Positions 42,211 through 54,603 of a DNA stretch of 64,000 nucleotides are shown here, piece by piece. Numbering within the stretch: the first letter of the stretch is position 1; each line of letters opens with the position of its first letter. A program made the position numbers and the translations under genes. Origin of the DNA: Ipomoea triloba (taxonomy: Eukaryota; Streptophyta; Magnoliopsida; Solanales; Convolvulaceae). The stretch lies in the NCBI RefSeq assembly GCF_003576645.1, contig NC_044924.1, forward strand, positions 23,510,085 to 23,574,084, written 5' to 3'. The notes under the pieces were generated by a model. The model saw only the letters and a program-made list of their open reading frames with translations. It made no database searches and had not been told where the DNA came from.

Positions 42211-42535
42211 CCACCCCCAGCCGGTGGGGGCGCCGATGGTGCGTCGGGGGGTGTATGGTCCTCGCTAACCACGCCACGCCACGACGAATCTTGTGGGCTA
42301 ACCTTGTTGGCAATGTGCCATCCAATAGGGTCCGATCACCATCCCCTTCATGCCATGACCACGAATTTGCACCAACCCACACTACCACCCCTACCAGTGA
42401 GGGCGTCGTTAGTGCTCTAATGGGTGCTTGGACTCTGCTAGCCACACCACTTCATGGGAAGTCCGATGGGCTAACTTTACTAGCCATGCGCTACCTGGCA
42501 AGGTCGATCACCACCCCCTCCATGCCGTATTGTAC
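42211..42535. repeat. GC-rich direct repeat, two units of about 150 bp
   Basis: Unit 1 (about 42211-42362) and unit 2 (about 42383-42535) share 'ccaccccnagccggtgggggcg', 'gctaaccacncca', 'gatgggctaac(c/t)tt' and 'gatcaccaccccctccatgcc'. The surrounding 42120-42860 is GC-rich and probably transposon-derived. ORFs on both strands have no recognisable domain. Confidence 0.6.
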
Positions 42536-43415
42536 CCCTCTACGCCGTACCGCACCACTTGGAACACCGCACTGCATCGCACCACATCCCCTCTAGAAAA
42601 GGGGGTGCGAGTGCGGCACGAGGCCCAATCGGGCGGCCGATGGTGACCCGCTGCACCCCAACAGTCCGCTCTACCACGCTTCCCCAGAAATGGGGGAACG
42701 GACAAGGTACGCGAGACACACACCCCCGGTCTCCACTGGTAGCTTCCTCTGGCTGACCACCCCTGGCCGCCAGTATCCCTTCGGGCTGGCCTACCACTCT
42801 CTTCGTGACATCCCACCTTCTTTGACCTACACTGCCAATTAAGCCCAATAACGAGCCTAGTGAATCTAGCCCATAACTCATATTCCCATCACAAATCATT
42901 CCGAAACCTGACCACCTGGAGATAAAAAGAAAATCAAACGAGAAAAAACAAATTGTTTTTTAGTCTGTATATTCTTTGGGATATATATATATATATATAT
43001 ATATATAGCATTGTAGTGAGCAGATGCTAAGGACAAATGGTAAAACAATTTCATCATAAATCCTAAATGCAATGGGCTCAAAAAAATTCCATTTCATGAG
43101 ACTAAAACATTTGCTAAAGTTTAACACACTGGTCGCCTTCTTGCAGAAGAAGGCAACCACTTGCCTTCTTCACGATTCACGAATAATGGCGACCGTTCCT
43201 CACATTGAAGTTGGGTACAACTTCAATTATAATTTTCTCATTAACTTTCATCCCAGAGATTTGAGAAATACTTTCAATTGAGTCCTTCTCTGCATATACA
43301 ATTAGGCCCAAACTCTAATAATTTTACTCAACCACATAAAAAGGGTAAAACAATACATATTAGCACAAAATTAACCCAAATTAAATACATAAGCCTAGAA
43401 TATAATATAATGCAA
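42536..43415. other. Unassigned sequence with (AT)n at 42981-43007
   Basis: A GC-rich part to about 42830, then AT-rich. Nothing recognised besides the microsatellite. Confidence 0.35.
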
Positions 43416-43644
43416 ATTATTGTCCACACAGTACTATGTGGACCATACAAAAAAGTAAATTTTAAATATACTAAAAGTACATTATTCGTGTACTAAAATA
43501 ATATACATTTAGTACTTAAATAATGTACTTTCTTTGAATACAATGTATATTTTTAATATACTAAAAGTACATTATTTATGTACTAAATGTACATTATTTG
43601 ATAGTATGGTCTTTACAGATGTGTAGACTGTAATGACTAATAAT
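43416..43644. mobile_element. MITE, 'gtggacca' family copy 1 (decayed)
   Basis: Left end attattgtccacacagtactatgtgg..., right end diverged ('gatagtatggtctttacag'). The interior holds tandem 'atactaaaagtacattatt' words shared with the copies at 44803 and 46474. Confidence 0.65.
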
Positions 43645-44802
43645 ATAAGAAATAAACACAAATCCTCAACTTATCAATTAAGACATATTCTTTCTCGTCC
43701 CAAATTTGGGATGAATGAAAGGATAAAGTCATTTAAAACAGTAAGTGTACAAATGATACACATTTGGACCCAATTATATTGGCTTAATCATTAGTCAAAA
43801 CATAGGTTATTTATAGACTAATTTTATTAGGTTGTATCAGGTTCTGAACGTAAGTTAGAAAGCTTCTATAGGCAGTCTGGATCACACTCAGTATGCAATC
43901 CAGTGAGTAGATTTATCTCTAATTGAATCTGGTCTTTAGACCCAATATTTTAGCTATGATCTAAGTCGATGGGGCAGCTTAATTTGAGGGCATTCAAGTT
44001 GCAACATTTCAGAAAGAATTCGTGGGGAATTTGCACTATATAAACAACGCATGGAGCTTGGTTTAATTGAAGATTTTAATTGATTAAGCGGGGTATTAAT
44101 TCGGCCAGCTCTCTACTATATCTCTATCAAGATTTTGAGAGGTTTAATCAGTATTATATGAGTGTCTAAATATGCATTGGTGGTGGTGATTGGTTTTCGC
44201 GTGCGCACGCAGTCGACTACGAAGATGATGAAGATCATCTAGTGGATTGGACTGACGTGAATTGCCTCGCAGACGTAGGAGTTTAGCTCCACTGATCCAG
44301 TAACTAATAATTCAGATAAATAATTTTGATAAAATTAAGTAGGAACTTAAACTTAGGCTTTTCTTTTGCATTCAAGATCCACGATCCTATTTCAAAAACA
44401 ATACAAGTGACCTTTATCCATGGCTATTATAATGATCTGTTCAGTTTTTTTTTTTTTCATTTGTTTTCAAACCAATTAAAAAACCCCATCACTAAAAATA
44501 AAAGTTTATTAACTAATGCCTCTAATCAGTTTTCAACTCTTAATCTCAATTCACTCCACTTACCTAATAAGTAACCAATTTGATATTGCAATGTGAAATG
44601 TAATTAAACGGCATTCTAAAATAGAGCTATGGAGTAGTACTCAAAAATAAATAAATAAATAAATAGAGTTATGGAGAATTTTATTTGTATTTTTTGTTAA
44701 GAAAAAAAAGTTTCATACAAATTAGGATAAATTTAAAATTTTAAAAATTACAACTTACTTTAATAGAAAAAATAATTATGACTGTTAAAATTTTAAATTA
44801 TA
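43645..44802. other. AT-rich intergenic sequence
   Basis: No gene or repeat recognised. A T-run lies at 44449-44458 and an 'aaat' run at 44646-44665. Confidence 0.4.
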
Positions 44803-45046
44803 ATATCGTGCGTCACCAATATGGTCCATCGTGGGTCATAACAAAAATTACATTTTTAATATACTAAAAGTACATTATTTATGTACTGAATGTAAATTAT
44901 ACAAAATAATGTACTTTCAGTACTCAAATATTGTACTTTTCCTATATACAATTTACATTTTTAATATACTAAAAGTACATTATTTATGTATTAAATATAC
45001 ATTATTTGATAGTATGGTCCACATAGTTGCGTGGGCCACACAATAA
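44803..45046. mobile_element. MITE, 'gtggacca' family copy 2
   Basis: Ends 'tatggtccatcgtggg' and 'tagtatggtccacatagttgcgtgggccacacaataat'. The interior is duplicated 'tttttaatatactaaaagtacattattta'. Confidence 0.7.
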
Positions 45047-45625
45047 TGATTGCATTTATTGGTAGTGGGCTATTTTATTTTATTTTTTTGGTGAGGATTT
45101 ACTCATTTACATATTGGTAGTGGGCTATGCTTACAAGTTTTTTTTCCACCACGTGCCAAATATGGAAGTAATAAAATAGAGTATCTTTCACGATGGCCAT
45201 AGATTGCAAATGTCACATTGCTATGAAAGTAACAACCTGTTAGTTTTCTATGATTGCAAAAACATAGCAATCGCAGCCCATGTTCTTTGCGTGCAAGGGA
45301 CAAAGCTAACATAAAGAGAATTAGCCCACTAATAGAAAAAAGACGTATACAATGTCAATTTTTTCCTCATTTAATGTCTGTTTTTACAAAATATAAAATA
45401 AGATAAAACAATGTTGGGAACTAAATGTACTTTTTAAAATTGAAATATAATACATTGATGCTTATGAAAAACCAACGCCATTAATATATATATATTTTTA
45501 AATAAAGACTTTCAACGTTGATTATATTTACAAAATTTTAATGTCGGAAACTAATAAATTTATTTTTAAAAATTTAAAAATAGCACACACATTGGTTTTT
45601 ATGTAAAAATTGGCGTCATATGAGT

Positions 45626-45685
<60 letters not shown>

Positions 45686-45893
45686 ATCATTAATTAAATT
45701 TAAATTTAAATCAATTATCCATAATGGAGAAAAATTTAAAAAAACTCGGTGACAATTTGATATTTTTATATGTAAGTGCATATTTTTTTTGTCTTTGGGT
45801 GCATTAATTTTTGCCTTCGAGTGCACATTGTTGTGTCATCCAGTGCACATTTTTAACAATCTAGTTCAACAGGTTTAACAGCCTCATTGTTAA

Positions 45894-45937
<44 letters not shown>

Positions 45938-46473
45938 CTATGGGTTTTTTTTTTTTAAAAAGCGTCATTAGTTGTTAGTAATTTTTTATAGAATATTTAA
46001 TTTTTCCCTACTTGCAATTAAACCTGTACAAATTATATCACAATTCACAATATACATCAATCCGAATTTACAACATACAATATCTCACAATTCACACCAT
46101 TGACCTATTCATAATTATACATCACTCCGATTTCACAACATGCATTCCGAATTCACCTTACAATTCACAGCATACCTCTCACAATTCACATCATTTACTA
46201 AAATAATAATTACAAATTAATATTAAATTAATTATTCAAAAACTAAAATCATTAACACAATCACGAAATGAATTCGTTAATAATAATAATAATGATGTCA
46301 TGCTAAAGTATACTAACGGATCGCTTTATCGAGACTAGGTCCACCATAAATTGAGTATAGAGATACAAAATAAGGGGTTGTTAAAAATAGTATATTATTA
46401 CTCAGGATCGCCAGGCCCAAAATAGCAAGTACAAAGAGTGAAGTACCAGCCCAAGAAGGGAGGCCCAAACATC
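45047..46473. other. AT-rich intergenic sequence with two (AT)n tracts
   Basis: Microsatellites at 45631-45682 and 45896-45933. 'cacaattcac' words repeat between 46035 and 46190. No coding potential. Confidence 0.45.
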
Positions 46474-46739
46474 ATTATTGTGTGGACCATGGTCCACATA
46501 GCTGTGTGGACCATACTATTAAATAATGCACATTCAATATAAAAATAATGTACATTCAGTATAAAAATAATGTACATTATATTCAGGGGATGTACATTAT
46601 TTGTGTACTGAATGTACATTATTTTTATAGTATAAAAATAATGTACATTCAGTACAAAAATAATGTACATTTAGTACATTAAAAATGTACATTTGATTAT
46701 GGTCCACATAGCTGTGTGGACCATGGTCCACACAATAAT
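46474..46739. mobile_element. MITE, 'gtggacca' family copy 3 (best preserved)
   Basis: About 44-bp terminal inverted repeats (attattgtgtggaccatggtccaca...) that match each other at all but a few positions. Each TIR itself contains a tgtggaccatggtccaca palindrome. The interior is built of 'aataatgtacattcagta' repeats in both orientations. No ORF. Confidence 0.85.
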
Positions 46740-47691
46740 TTGCCCAAAGACTAAGGCCCAGAGGGTGGACTATATTTAATTATGCTATGAGAGTTACAGG
46801 TCATAAACGGTTAGATAGGAAGAGAAAAATCAATCACAAACTAAGTTGTTAATTTAATTCATTATCAAACTTCCTGGAAAATTAACTTCAAAGGAACAAG
46901 AAATACAAGAATCCAACAATTCAATTAAAATAAAACTTCCATGAAATCACAACTAAAACTTCAATCCTTTGAATCAGAATAAAGAAAAACTAGCCCGCAT
47001 TAATAGCTCAATTCGTCACTGGGGTGAAATTTGTCACAAGAGACCAATTATTGAGTCTCACCAACGGTACTGTGGGAACAACCCCAGATTTGCATACATG
47101 GTAAAAGAGAAGAGATATATGCCTATAAAATAACAAAAGGCTCCTCGAATAGATCATTATCCCAAAACAAGAGATCACCAACCAGTCGACTAAGGGCGGT
47201 GGCTAGCGCAAAGGTCAACACGAGCCAAAGGGAATGACCGTGTAGGACTCTTCGCAAATATAGGCAAACGCAACTGACCAATTCCATTCAACAGTCCGCT
47301 TCCTTTACCCATTCACGCTCGGTTACTCAAACCTCTAGCCTGTTCGTGCCCCTACTCCATCCTTATCATAGTGGACACCCAGTGAGGAGGTGGATCATGA
47401 CAACTCTAACCCATACGCGCTAAGAATTTTCAGTTTGGACATGGTGATTTAGGGGATACAACCAGGTCCAAGTAGCTCATTAACATCTCCAACTGAAAAG
47501 ACAACTCAATGTCGTTGTTCCCTGTAAGACAAACGGAACCACAGTGAAATCATGGAGGTTGGTAGTCAGTCAAGAATGCTGACAAGAGTCAAACCTATCG
47601 TGGCCGCCAAAGCCAGAAGAATACCTACCTTCTGCATGGCACTCAATTGAGACTAGCACCGGGCGAAGATGGGTCGCCCTCGAGAATTCTC
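46740..47691. other. Unassigned, probably gypsy-derived sequence
   Basis: From about 47040 base composition is more balanced than the flanks and continues into the gypsy-like fragment, but no domain was recognised. 'gggatatcgatctt' is directly duplicated at 47755-47784 (inside the next feature). Confidence 0.3.
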
Positions 47692-47990
47692 TTAACCAGC
47701 TTGCTGCATTGAGGTCTTTTCTACAATCGGTAGTAAGACTACTGCTAGGCAATTGGGATATCGATCTTTGGGATATCGATCTTTATGGGAGGATTCCAAT
47801 ATGTTTAGGAACCGACGCCCATACCTTTGACGTATTTGTTCGTAGCCAGGGGCAACTATGTCGATTGCTGACAACCGAAAGAATTGGTGGATGAAGGTGA
47901 AAGAGGCTTCATCTTCGAGATAGTGGAAGTAGGTGAGAAAACTAACCAGAAGGCGGTAGGAATTGGGAACCAACTAGCCGGACACAAGGC
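47692..47990 (-). pseudogene. Gypsy-type gag-like fragment (putative gypsy type transposon family)
   Basis: The minus-strand frame reads (stop)LVPNSYRLLVSFLTYFHYL, then EASFTFIHQFFRLSA and ends at 47692. The 'QLxPNSxRLLxxFxxxC/YxxL' block followed by a 'FxxFFRL' block is typical of the N-terminus of plant 'putative gypsy type transposon' proteins. The stop just before LVPNS is where Gln is expected (CAG to TAG). Only this short block is recognisable. Confidence 0.45.
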
Positions 47991-48988
47991 CGTAGTAACA
48001 AAGAACCAAAGAGAAGAGAGGGTGGAGGGGAATGCAGAAGCCGCAACGGACTGACAGGTAATGGATTCCCATAAAACTACCTACGAGAGGGTCGGTTATT
48101 AGTCACTGACCAACCTCTCTAATCTTAGCCACGGGGCCAAGCAGTCGCCAGGCAAGAAGGTAGTCTAAAGTGGTCAAAGTATAGTGGTGAGCGATTGGAA
48201 GGCCTAAGTCTTCGAACCGTCTTGGTTCACTCTAGAGTATTTTCCCGAGAGGGGCAGGGTTCACATGTGTAGTAGAGTTTGGCCCCATCGGAGCCATCGA
48301 CCGAGAAGTGGTGGCCAGCGAGTTACTTATAACGTCTTGCCGGCACAAAGTAAAGGAAGAAGGGGTTTGAGAAGAAGACATGGGGGGTTAAGCAAGAAAG
48401 ACGAAAAGGGAGGCTGACTTGAAACTTACACAAAGTGAGGACGGTGGTAGGAAAAGTGACCGGAAGGCGAGGGTGAAAAACTGGAAAGCTAGAGCGACGG
48501 CGAATAGATGGAAAAGGTAGGGGGAAGAGACGCCAGAGAAGAGGAGTGCAAGTGAAAAGGGGTGGTGTAAAAGTGAAGGCCATATCATGTGGCAGGAATC
48601 CAACGACTGGCAAGCGGACGTGACGGTTGACGCGATGGTTAAATTAGGGTTAGGTGGAACTAAAATTTTGAAATTTCAATCAGCGTGAAAATGAGAATGT
48701 GTATTTAATATACCTCATTTATTGACCACATTCACCAGCGATCGATTAGGGAAAAACCAGCCAATCTGGGCGGTAGGAGAGACCGTCAAAATGACTAAGA
48801 TGGCCTGACCGGTTGTGTATATATTGCAAGATTGACAAGGATGCCAGCGAGCTCGACATGAAATCAGCACTCAAACTACCGTGCCCCTGGAAAATGACAC
48901 GCAACAAAGTCCTGAGTGCCTAGGCAGGTTCTTGACTCAGTACCCTACTTGCAGATGGGACTTGTAAGTTATTGAAAAGACTGGTAGG
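47991..48988. other. Unassigned, less AT-rich sequence
   Basis: Includes purine-rich stretches (48340-48560). Short minus-strand Pro/Phe/Leu-rich frames (48323-48613) have no recognisable domain. Probably the decayed remainder of the gypsy element. Confidence 0.3.
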
Positions 48989-49850
48989 TGATGTTTGTGG
49001 TATATGGTGAGGTGGTGTGTGTGAAGGTGGAAGGTGATAAAACGAAGAGTCAAGACTCCCCGAGTGTCGTGTCTCTCAAGGATGGCGAATGGGAACCAAA
49101 TACGTGTAGGCATTTAGGAAGTTGAAAGGTAAGAGTTGCAAGAATGGTAGGGAGAGGTTTTGTTCATGGTTGGTTTGTGAAGGGTTTGAAGGTAAAATAA
49201 GATAGAAAATACAAAAGGAAAACGAAGGGTATGCATGCCTATGCTAAGCCAAAAGATTGATTATCGTAGGTAGCTTGGAATTGGGTTTCGGGATTGAACT
49301 AGGGAGTCACGGTATCTGTACCGAGTGGCGTCACACTCAAACTCTCAATCCTCATTCGGTTGAGGCATTTTATCGAACACCTAGCCAACCACTCCTCTCG
49401 GATCTCGTCCTTTCTGACTAAGAGCGGAGATATAGATGAGTTGGGCTCGTGAGAGGCCGCTATCGCGCACTCTCTCACTTCCACTTCGTTCACTAAATAT
49501 CCCGGCCGGAAATAGAAGCAAAGTTTGAACAACATCATCCATAAAAATATCAATCATACTCCCACAATTCTCAAGATCATAAGATAAAATCTAAGCATCA
49601 ATCAATTGGTTAACAAGGGCACACACACCCAAACTACACTACTCTAGGATATAAAGCATTAATAACAACAAAATAAACAAAGCAAGATATAAAAGATCAA
49701 ACTTTATAATAGAAGAAGTATTTTACCTAGAGAAAGCTTTGAATCTACATCATCTTCTTCATATCCTAATATACTCTAATCTAAGGAGGAGTATTTGTCT
49801 TCCTCCCCAAAGGGGAAGAATTTGGAAAAGAAAACTAAGATCTAGAATTA
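48989..49850 (-). mobile_element. Partial Athila-like LTR, family A copy 6
   Basis: 'gataaaacgaagagtcaagactccccgagtgtcgtgtctctcaagg' (49034 on) and the following 'gagtggcgtcacactcaaactc...atcctcattcggttgaggcattttatcgaacacc' match the inverse of 4733-4290 closely. The promoter half with the CACGCGTG module is not seen, so the LTR is truncated near 49850. Confidence 0.75.
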
Positions 49851-50477
49851 TTGGGTGCCTTGATATGAACCTAGTCCAAGGTTCAAATAAAGATGGAATA
49901 TTGTCCTAAGATAGCTCCCAAAGTAAGGATAGAGATGGATCGAAATACCTTAGACCTCACAAGAAACCCTTAGTCTCGAATCCTCAAAGACTTAGAAGAA
50001 TCCCATTATAGCTTCAAGTACCTCGATGATGCAATCTTCAATCAACTAGAGTCGGATCTAGTTTCCTTCGATTCAAGAACGAGTCCACGAACCTAAATCT
50101 AAGGTTGAAGAAAGGAAGATTGATTCGAGTCCACGAATCAGTTTGCTAGTTGAGTCCACGACTAGCCACTAGTTGAGTCCACAATTAGCTATAAGGTTTC
50201 TTACACAAGTGTAAAGAAAAACTTAAGAATTTTATTGAATGAAAGCCTTCCCAGACTGATATGATTGTGCCCTATTTATATGTATAGGGACATCATTATA
50301 ATCCTAAATACAATTGGAAAAAGAGTCCTAAACCTAATCTAGAAAGCAAGTAAATATAGTCCTATTTAGAAAGGGATTTAAGGAATCCTTTCTAAATACA
50401 AACTAGTGTTTTCTCTTTCATGCCAAACAATTTAAAATAATGATGACCAAAAATAATAGGGCTGATTTGGGCCTAAT
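49851..50477. other. LTR-like sequence with short 'gagtccacga' repeats
   Basis: Four 'gagtccacga/gagtccacaa' words between 50080 and 50190, and a TATA-like 'ctatttatatgtatagg' near 50270. It may be an LTR fragment; no ends were found. Confidence 0.3.
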
Positions 50478-50714
50478 TTAATTCCCAAAATCAGCACTTA
50501 AAGAATTATAAAACGCCTTGAGTTCTTCTTCATCTTTTGCAATTGGGCTTGACTTAGATTTCCACCATCTTTGAACATAACCAATGAAGAGTTGCTTTAA
50601 TTGCTTGGACTTGGGCCTTATGATTAGCCCAATTGGTACTCTTAATGGATCTTCATTATGTTGTGCCGCATCATGCCTCCTCTTCCTTTTGGCTGTAGAA
50701 TAGCTTAAAAACAT
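50478..50714 (-). pseudogene. Ty3/gypsy polyprotein tail fragment
   Basis: Frame with RVPIGLIIRPKSKQLKQLFIGYVQRWW, resembling the 'xRVPxGPITRARAKxLKEAxNGLVQxxW' segment found near the 3' end of plant gypsy polyproteins. About 78 codons without other domains. Assigned by pattern. Confidence 0.5.
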
Positions 50715-51598
50715 CTTCCATACTCACGTCAGAAGTTTTGGTCACATTCGAGTCTTAACGCATGAAATTCTTATGAAATGGGTAATAAACTCTACAATTC
50801 TAGCCCGTAAATGACCCTTAAAACAAGCTATTCTTGGTGCTTATTAGTAGGACCCAAAATTTGTACACCGAGCAGAGTAGACAGTCAGGTTACCCACTTG
50901 GGCAATCCATTGCAAGCAGTTAGGTTCAGTAAGGAAGACGGGGTGACAGATCTTGAGGCGGGAAAAGAGATCTTTTGCAGATTCCCACCAAATATTGTGC
51001 AAGAGTTCCCTTTTTATTATTAGGAAACAAATCTGATAGCTTTGGAAACTTTCTTAAGATCAAATTTGTTAACTTCTCTTTTTCATTTCTCAAAACCACG
51101 TAAATCTTGTATAAATACTGCTCTTGGAGCATCTTGAAAGGGGATTCTGTTCTTGTCTCTCTCGCAATCATATTGCTCCTTTGCCGTCTTAATCTCCCTT
51201 GCACTTGTTTTAAAGTTGTGTTGGCCCACCGTGGCCAACTGTTATTATTATTGTTATTGTTGTTGATAAAAATACAATACAAAGGGAAGCCAGGCTGCCC
51301 TTTGTATTTTTGTTTGTCTCACATCACTAGGAGAACACTGAGGGACCTTGAGGCTCCTCTTATCATTGTGTTACTTCCAATTCGATTTTGTCCCACATCG
51401 AATGAGAAGTAGAATGGAGCCTCAATTCTCCTCAATAAATGACGAGACTTGAGGCAAATACCATGTAGTCTATTTTTTTTTTATATAATTCTTAAGGGTG
51501 TTTTGAGAAAAGACAATTCTTTATCTATAGCACTACCATTTGCAGCGTTTGGAATTTCAGCAGTTCAGTGCAAAAACTCTGCTTCGAACTATTGATTA
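50715..51598. other. Unassigned sequence
   Basis: Contains a (TTATTG)n-like tract at 51241-51266 and an inverted repeat of about 14 bp around 51270-51312 (tacaatacaaaggg...ccctttgtatttt). No gene. Confidence 0.35.
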
Positions 51599-51704
51599 CC
51601 AAACAATAATTTTGACCTTTTGACTAAGTCAAAATGTCAAAATTAACAGATCCAAACAATAATTTTGACCTTTTGACTAAGTCAAAATGTCAAAATTGAC
51701 GGAT
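51599..51704. repeat. Two tandem 53-bp units, each a palindrome
   Basis: The unit 'ccaaacaataattttgacc...' contains attttgac-cttttgac-taa-gtcaaaat-gtcaaaat, a hairpin of about 16 bp. The copies differ by two bases. Confidence 0.85.
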
Positions 51705-51797
51705 CTGACATTTACCAAACAAGGCTTAAATTAAATTTTCACCAATAGCAAACATGAATTAAATCATAAATCAAAGGGTCTTTTCATTGAGAGTTGT

Positions 51798-51863
51798 AAC
51801 TTGGCTAGAGAAAAGGGATATGGTAAAAGGAACTTGGCTAGAGAAAAGGGATATGGTAAAAGG
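51798..51863. repeat. Two tandem 33-bp units
   Basis: 'aacttggctagagaaaaggg...aaaagg' repeated exactly; a recent duplication. Confidence 0.9.
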
Positions 51864-53022
51864 AATTTTTACAGAGACATTAACACAAAATTTCATAATC
51901 AAAGAAAGTTTCACTTTAGGTAAATCACAATGCCTTTGAACAAATTATTATTCCTCCATTGCTTTCTCATTTCATTTCCATATCATCCTTGTCACATATA
52001 TACCATTATTATTTTGTTGCCTTCATAAAACTGTATTCAAACTTTTTTTCTTTTCTTTTCTTTTTTTTTTCCTATTTTTCTAAGACTCTTCTATCAATTG
52101 TCTTTGTTCTCTTCCTTTTCTAGATCTCTCAACTTCATTTTACACCGGAAAACAATATCTCACATAAAGATAACCATCACTTGAATAAATTAATTTAACT
52201 CCTAACAAGGACTACACTTCTTTAGTTTTCCTTAATTAGTATTTGAACTCATAGTAAATAGTTTATTGTCAATAAAAATAAGCAAGACTTTGTGTAAACA
52301 GGCTCATATAATTCCTTCAACTCAAGTGTTCAAAATTTATTGGAGAAATTAACAAAGATAAGGTGAAATGTCTTGTAGTGTGGTAATTAAAAGAAAAAAA
52401 AAAGGCTAAACCTCAAAGTGGCTCACTAGGAATTAAAACGCAAGGTAGGGTTTTATGGCTAAAAGTGACTCAACCTAGGTGCCATTTTCATCTTCATGTT
52501 CTAACTCACTTGAATGCAGTCTCAAAATGCATTTATGGGCAAGTTCTAGCATACACAAGCCATGCTTAATATCACACAACAAAGAAAATTCAGCAAAGTG
52601 TTGCTCTTCAAGCTCAATAGCTCACCAAAATGGTCAAACTGCATCAAGTCTTGCACTTTTACATTCAATAAAACTAACAAGGATTTTAAAATATAGTTTC
52701 TTTCTTAATGTAATACAAGCACAAAAAAGGGTAAAATCATGCTTGTTTCTCTCATGTATTAAAACTCTAAACCAAAAGTATATCCTAACTCCTAGCTTAA
52801 GATATATAACTAAATAACAAGAAAGCAATCCAAATAAGCCATCAAGTCTAATACTACCAAGGTTTACCCATCATCAATGTGCAACACTCTCCCTCACACT
52901 TAACTCATTCATTGTCCTTAATGTATGCACATTAAAACTTCACATATTCACAAATAAATTGAGCATATTCCAAGTAAACTTATTCAGAAATTAAGAAACA
53001 AAGAAAAAGATGGGTTATTGAA
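51864..53022. other. AT-rich sequence, 3' spacer of Athila-type element
   Basis: No gene. 52430-53022 lies 3' (minus strand) of the hairpin module and may be retrotransposon spacer. Confidence 0.35.
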
Positions 53023-53071
53023 TTGGGTTGCCTCTCAAGAGCGCATTTGTTTAACGTCGTTATGCCCGACG
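53023..53071 (-). other. Athila two-hairpin/GTTAAAC module, copy 3
   Basis: Minus strand: CGTCG-ggcataa-CGACG, then TTAAAC, then TTGAG-aggcaa-CCCAA with one mismatch. It starts 48 nt after the end of the integrase frame. Confidence 0.7.
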
Positions 53072-53119
53072 AAGCCCCAAATGTGTCTTTATCAATCAAA
53101 ATACTTTGGGAGTGCTAAT

Positions 53120-53970
53120 TCAACCCCTTCCAAACTCAAAACTGCCATTCCCTTGTGAAATGGTTTCAACATGTGACCACTGACCATTACCCTTTAAAAA
53201 TTTTCTTGTATCAATGCTTTTGATCTCCACTGCACCATAAGGAAAAATGTTAGAAATAACAAAAGGTCCAATCCAACAAGTACGTATCTCAAAACCTTTT
53301 CTCAAAATCATGTTATCATGGAACACCTTGGTTTTCTCCTTGTATATCTTGGAATTTTCATAAGCATTTAACCTCAACTCTTCTAATTCTTGCAATTGTA
53401 ATTTCCTCTCTTCACTTGCCTTATTCATATCCATATTACAAAGTTGTACTGCCCAATACTCTTTATGTGCAATCCCTACGAGCAAATGGTAAGCTTTTCC
53501 AAAATCCAACCAATATGGGGACATTCCTATCGGAGTTTTGTACGCTATCCGATAAGCCCATAAAAAACCATCTAGGCATAAGCTTCTATCTTTTCTACTT
53601 GTGTTCACAATCTTTTCCCTAATGAACTTGACCTCTCGATTGGACACTTCAGCTTTCCCATTAGTTTGGTGAAGATATATAGTCGTTGTTTTGTGATGTA
53701 CTCCATACTTCTTGAACAATGCTTCAATTGCTCTATTGTAGAAATGACTCCCTTAATCACTTATAACAACACATGAAACTCTAAATATATATTAAAAATT
53801 GGATTTCATCAAATCTACAACCATTGAGGAATCACCAATTTTGGTGGCTTTTGCTTCCACCCATTTTGAAACATAATCAACAGCTAAAAGAATATAAAGA
53901 AAGCCACAAGATAATGGAAAAGGTCCCATGAAATCAATGCCCCACACATGAAATATTTCCACAATTAATA
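53120..53970 (-). pseudogene. Athila-type integrase (central and C-terminal part)
   Basis: The minus-strand frames read [15 protein letters not shown] (first catalytic Asp), [16 protein letters not shown], a stop, and VVISD(stop)GSHF with the second Asp. They continue through [14 protein letters not shown] and [15 protein letters not shown] (Glu in AEVSNRE) to [39 protein letters not shown] and [21 protein letters not shown]. About 20 residues usually present between FE(V) and the GPFV block are missing. The element is cut upstream at about 53972 by LTR-like sequence, so zinc finger, RT and gag are absent. Confidence 0.88.
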
Positions 53971-53972
53971 AG

Positions 53973-54603
53973 TGTAAAAATTGTTTTATTTTATGGGGTC
54001 TTTTGGAGACATTTTATGCGTTAATTGTGTTTTTTTGAGCTATTGTGTGGTTATAATTGCTTATTTGCATAGATTTAAAAACAAGGACTAATTGTGGGCG
54101 CATTTGTACATTTTAGGGAAATGGAGCTTTATTAAGCGCATTTTGGTCATTCTAGAGCTAAGATTGGAGAAGAATTCGAGACAACATGCAGTACAAGTTT
54201 AGTACACTTGTAGTTAGGTCGTATAGGCGCAGGCAGAAAGTCCTACGTTTGGCAATACACTCTTACTGGGAGATGAATTGCAAAGGTAGAGATTTGTACG
54301 CACCCAAATACGCTAATTATTGCGACGTACGCACATATCTAGAAAGTTATACGAGCGAAAGTACGAGCGTATGCAAGGAATACTAGCCAAAGCAATCCGC
54401 GTATGCACGTACTACAATCATACTTGCTCTAGAGATATTGTGTATAAATAGTTGTGTTGAAGGAGATGAGAGGACCTTTTGCCACTTTTCATATTTCACT
54501 TCTTGTACTTTAACTTTGTAGAGAGAAAGTATATAAGGTTCTAAGATCAACTTGACAACTTGTTTAGGATCTTGGAGGACTCTATCTACAATTGTTGAAG
54601 GTT
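53973..54603 (+). mobile_element. LTR-like sequence (left part), interrupted by a LINE
   Basis: Follows the integrase remnant abruptly with TGTAAAAATTG. A TATA box (gtgtataaatag) is at about 54440-54452. It continues after the LINE at 59938 to about 60775 ('cttatca'). No TSD or gag was found, so the LTR nature is inferred from position and promoter only. Confidence 0.4.

Noticed and set aside
42127..42899. Overlapping GC-rich ORFs on both strands
   Set aside because: No domain, no splice signals, and frames open on both strands because of GC-rich direct repeats.
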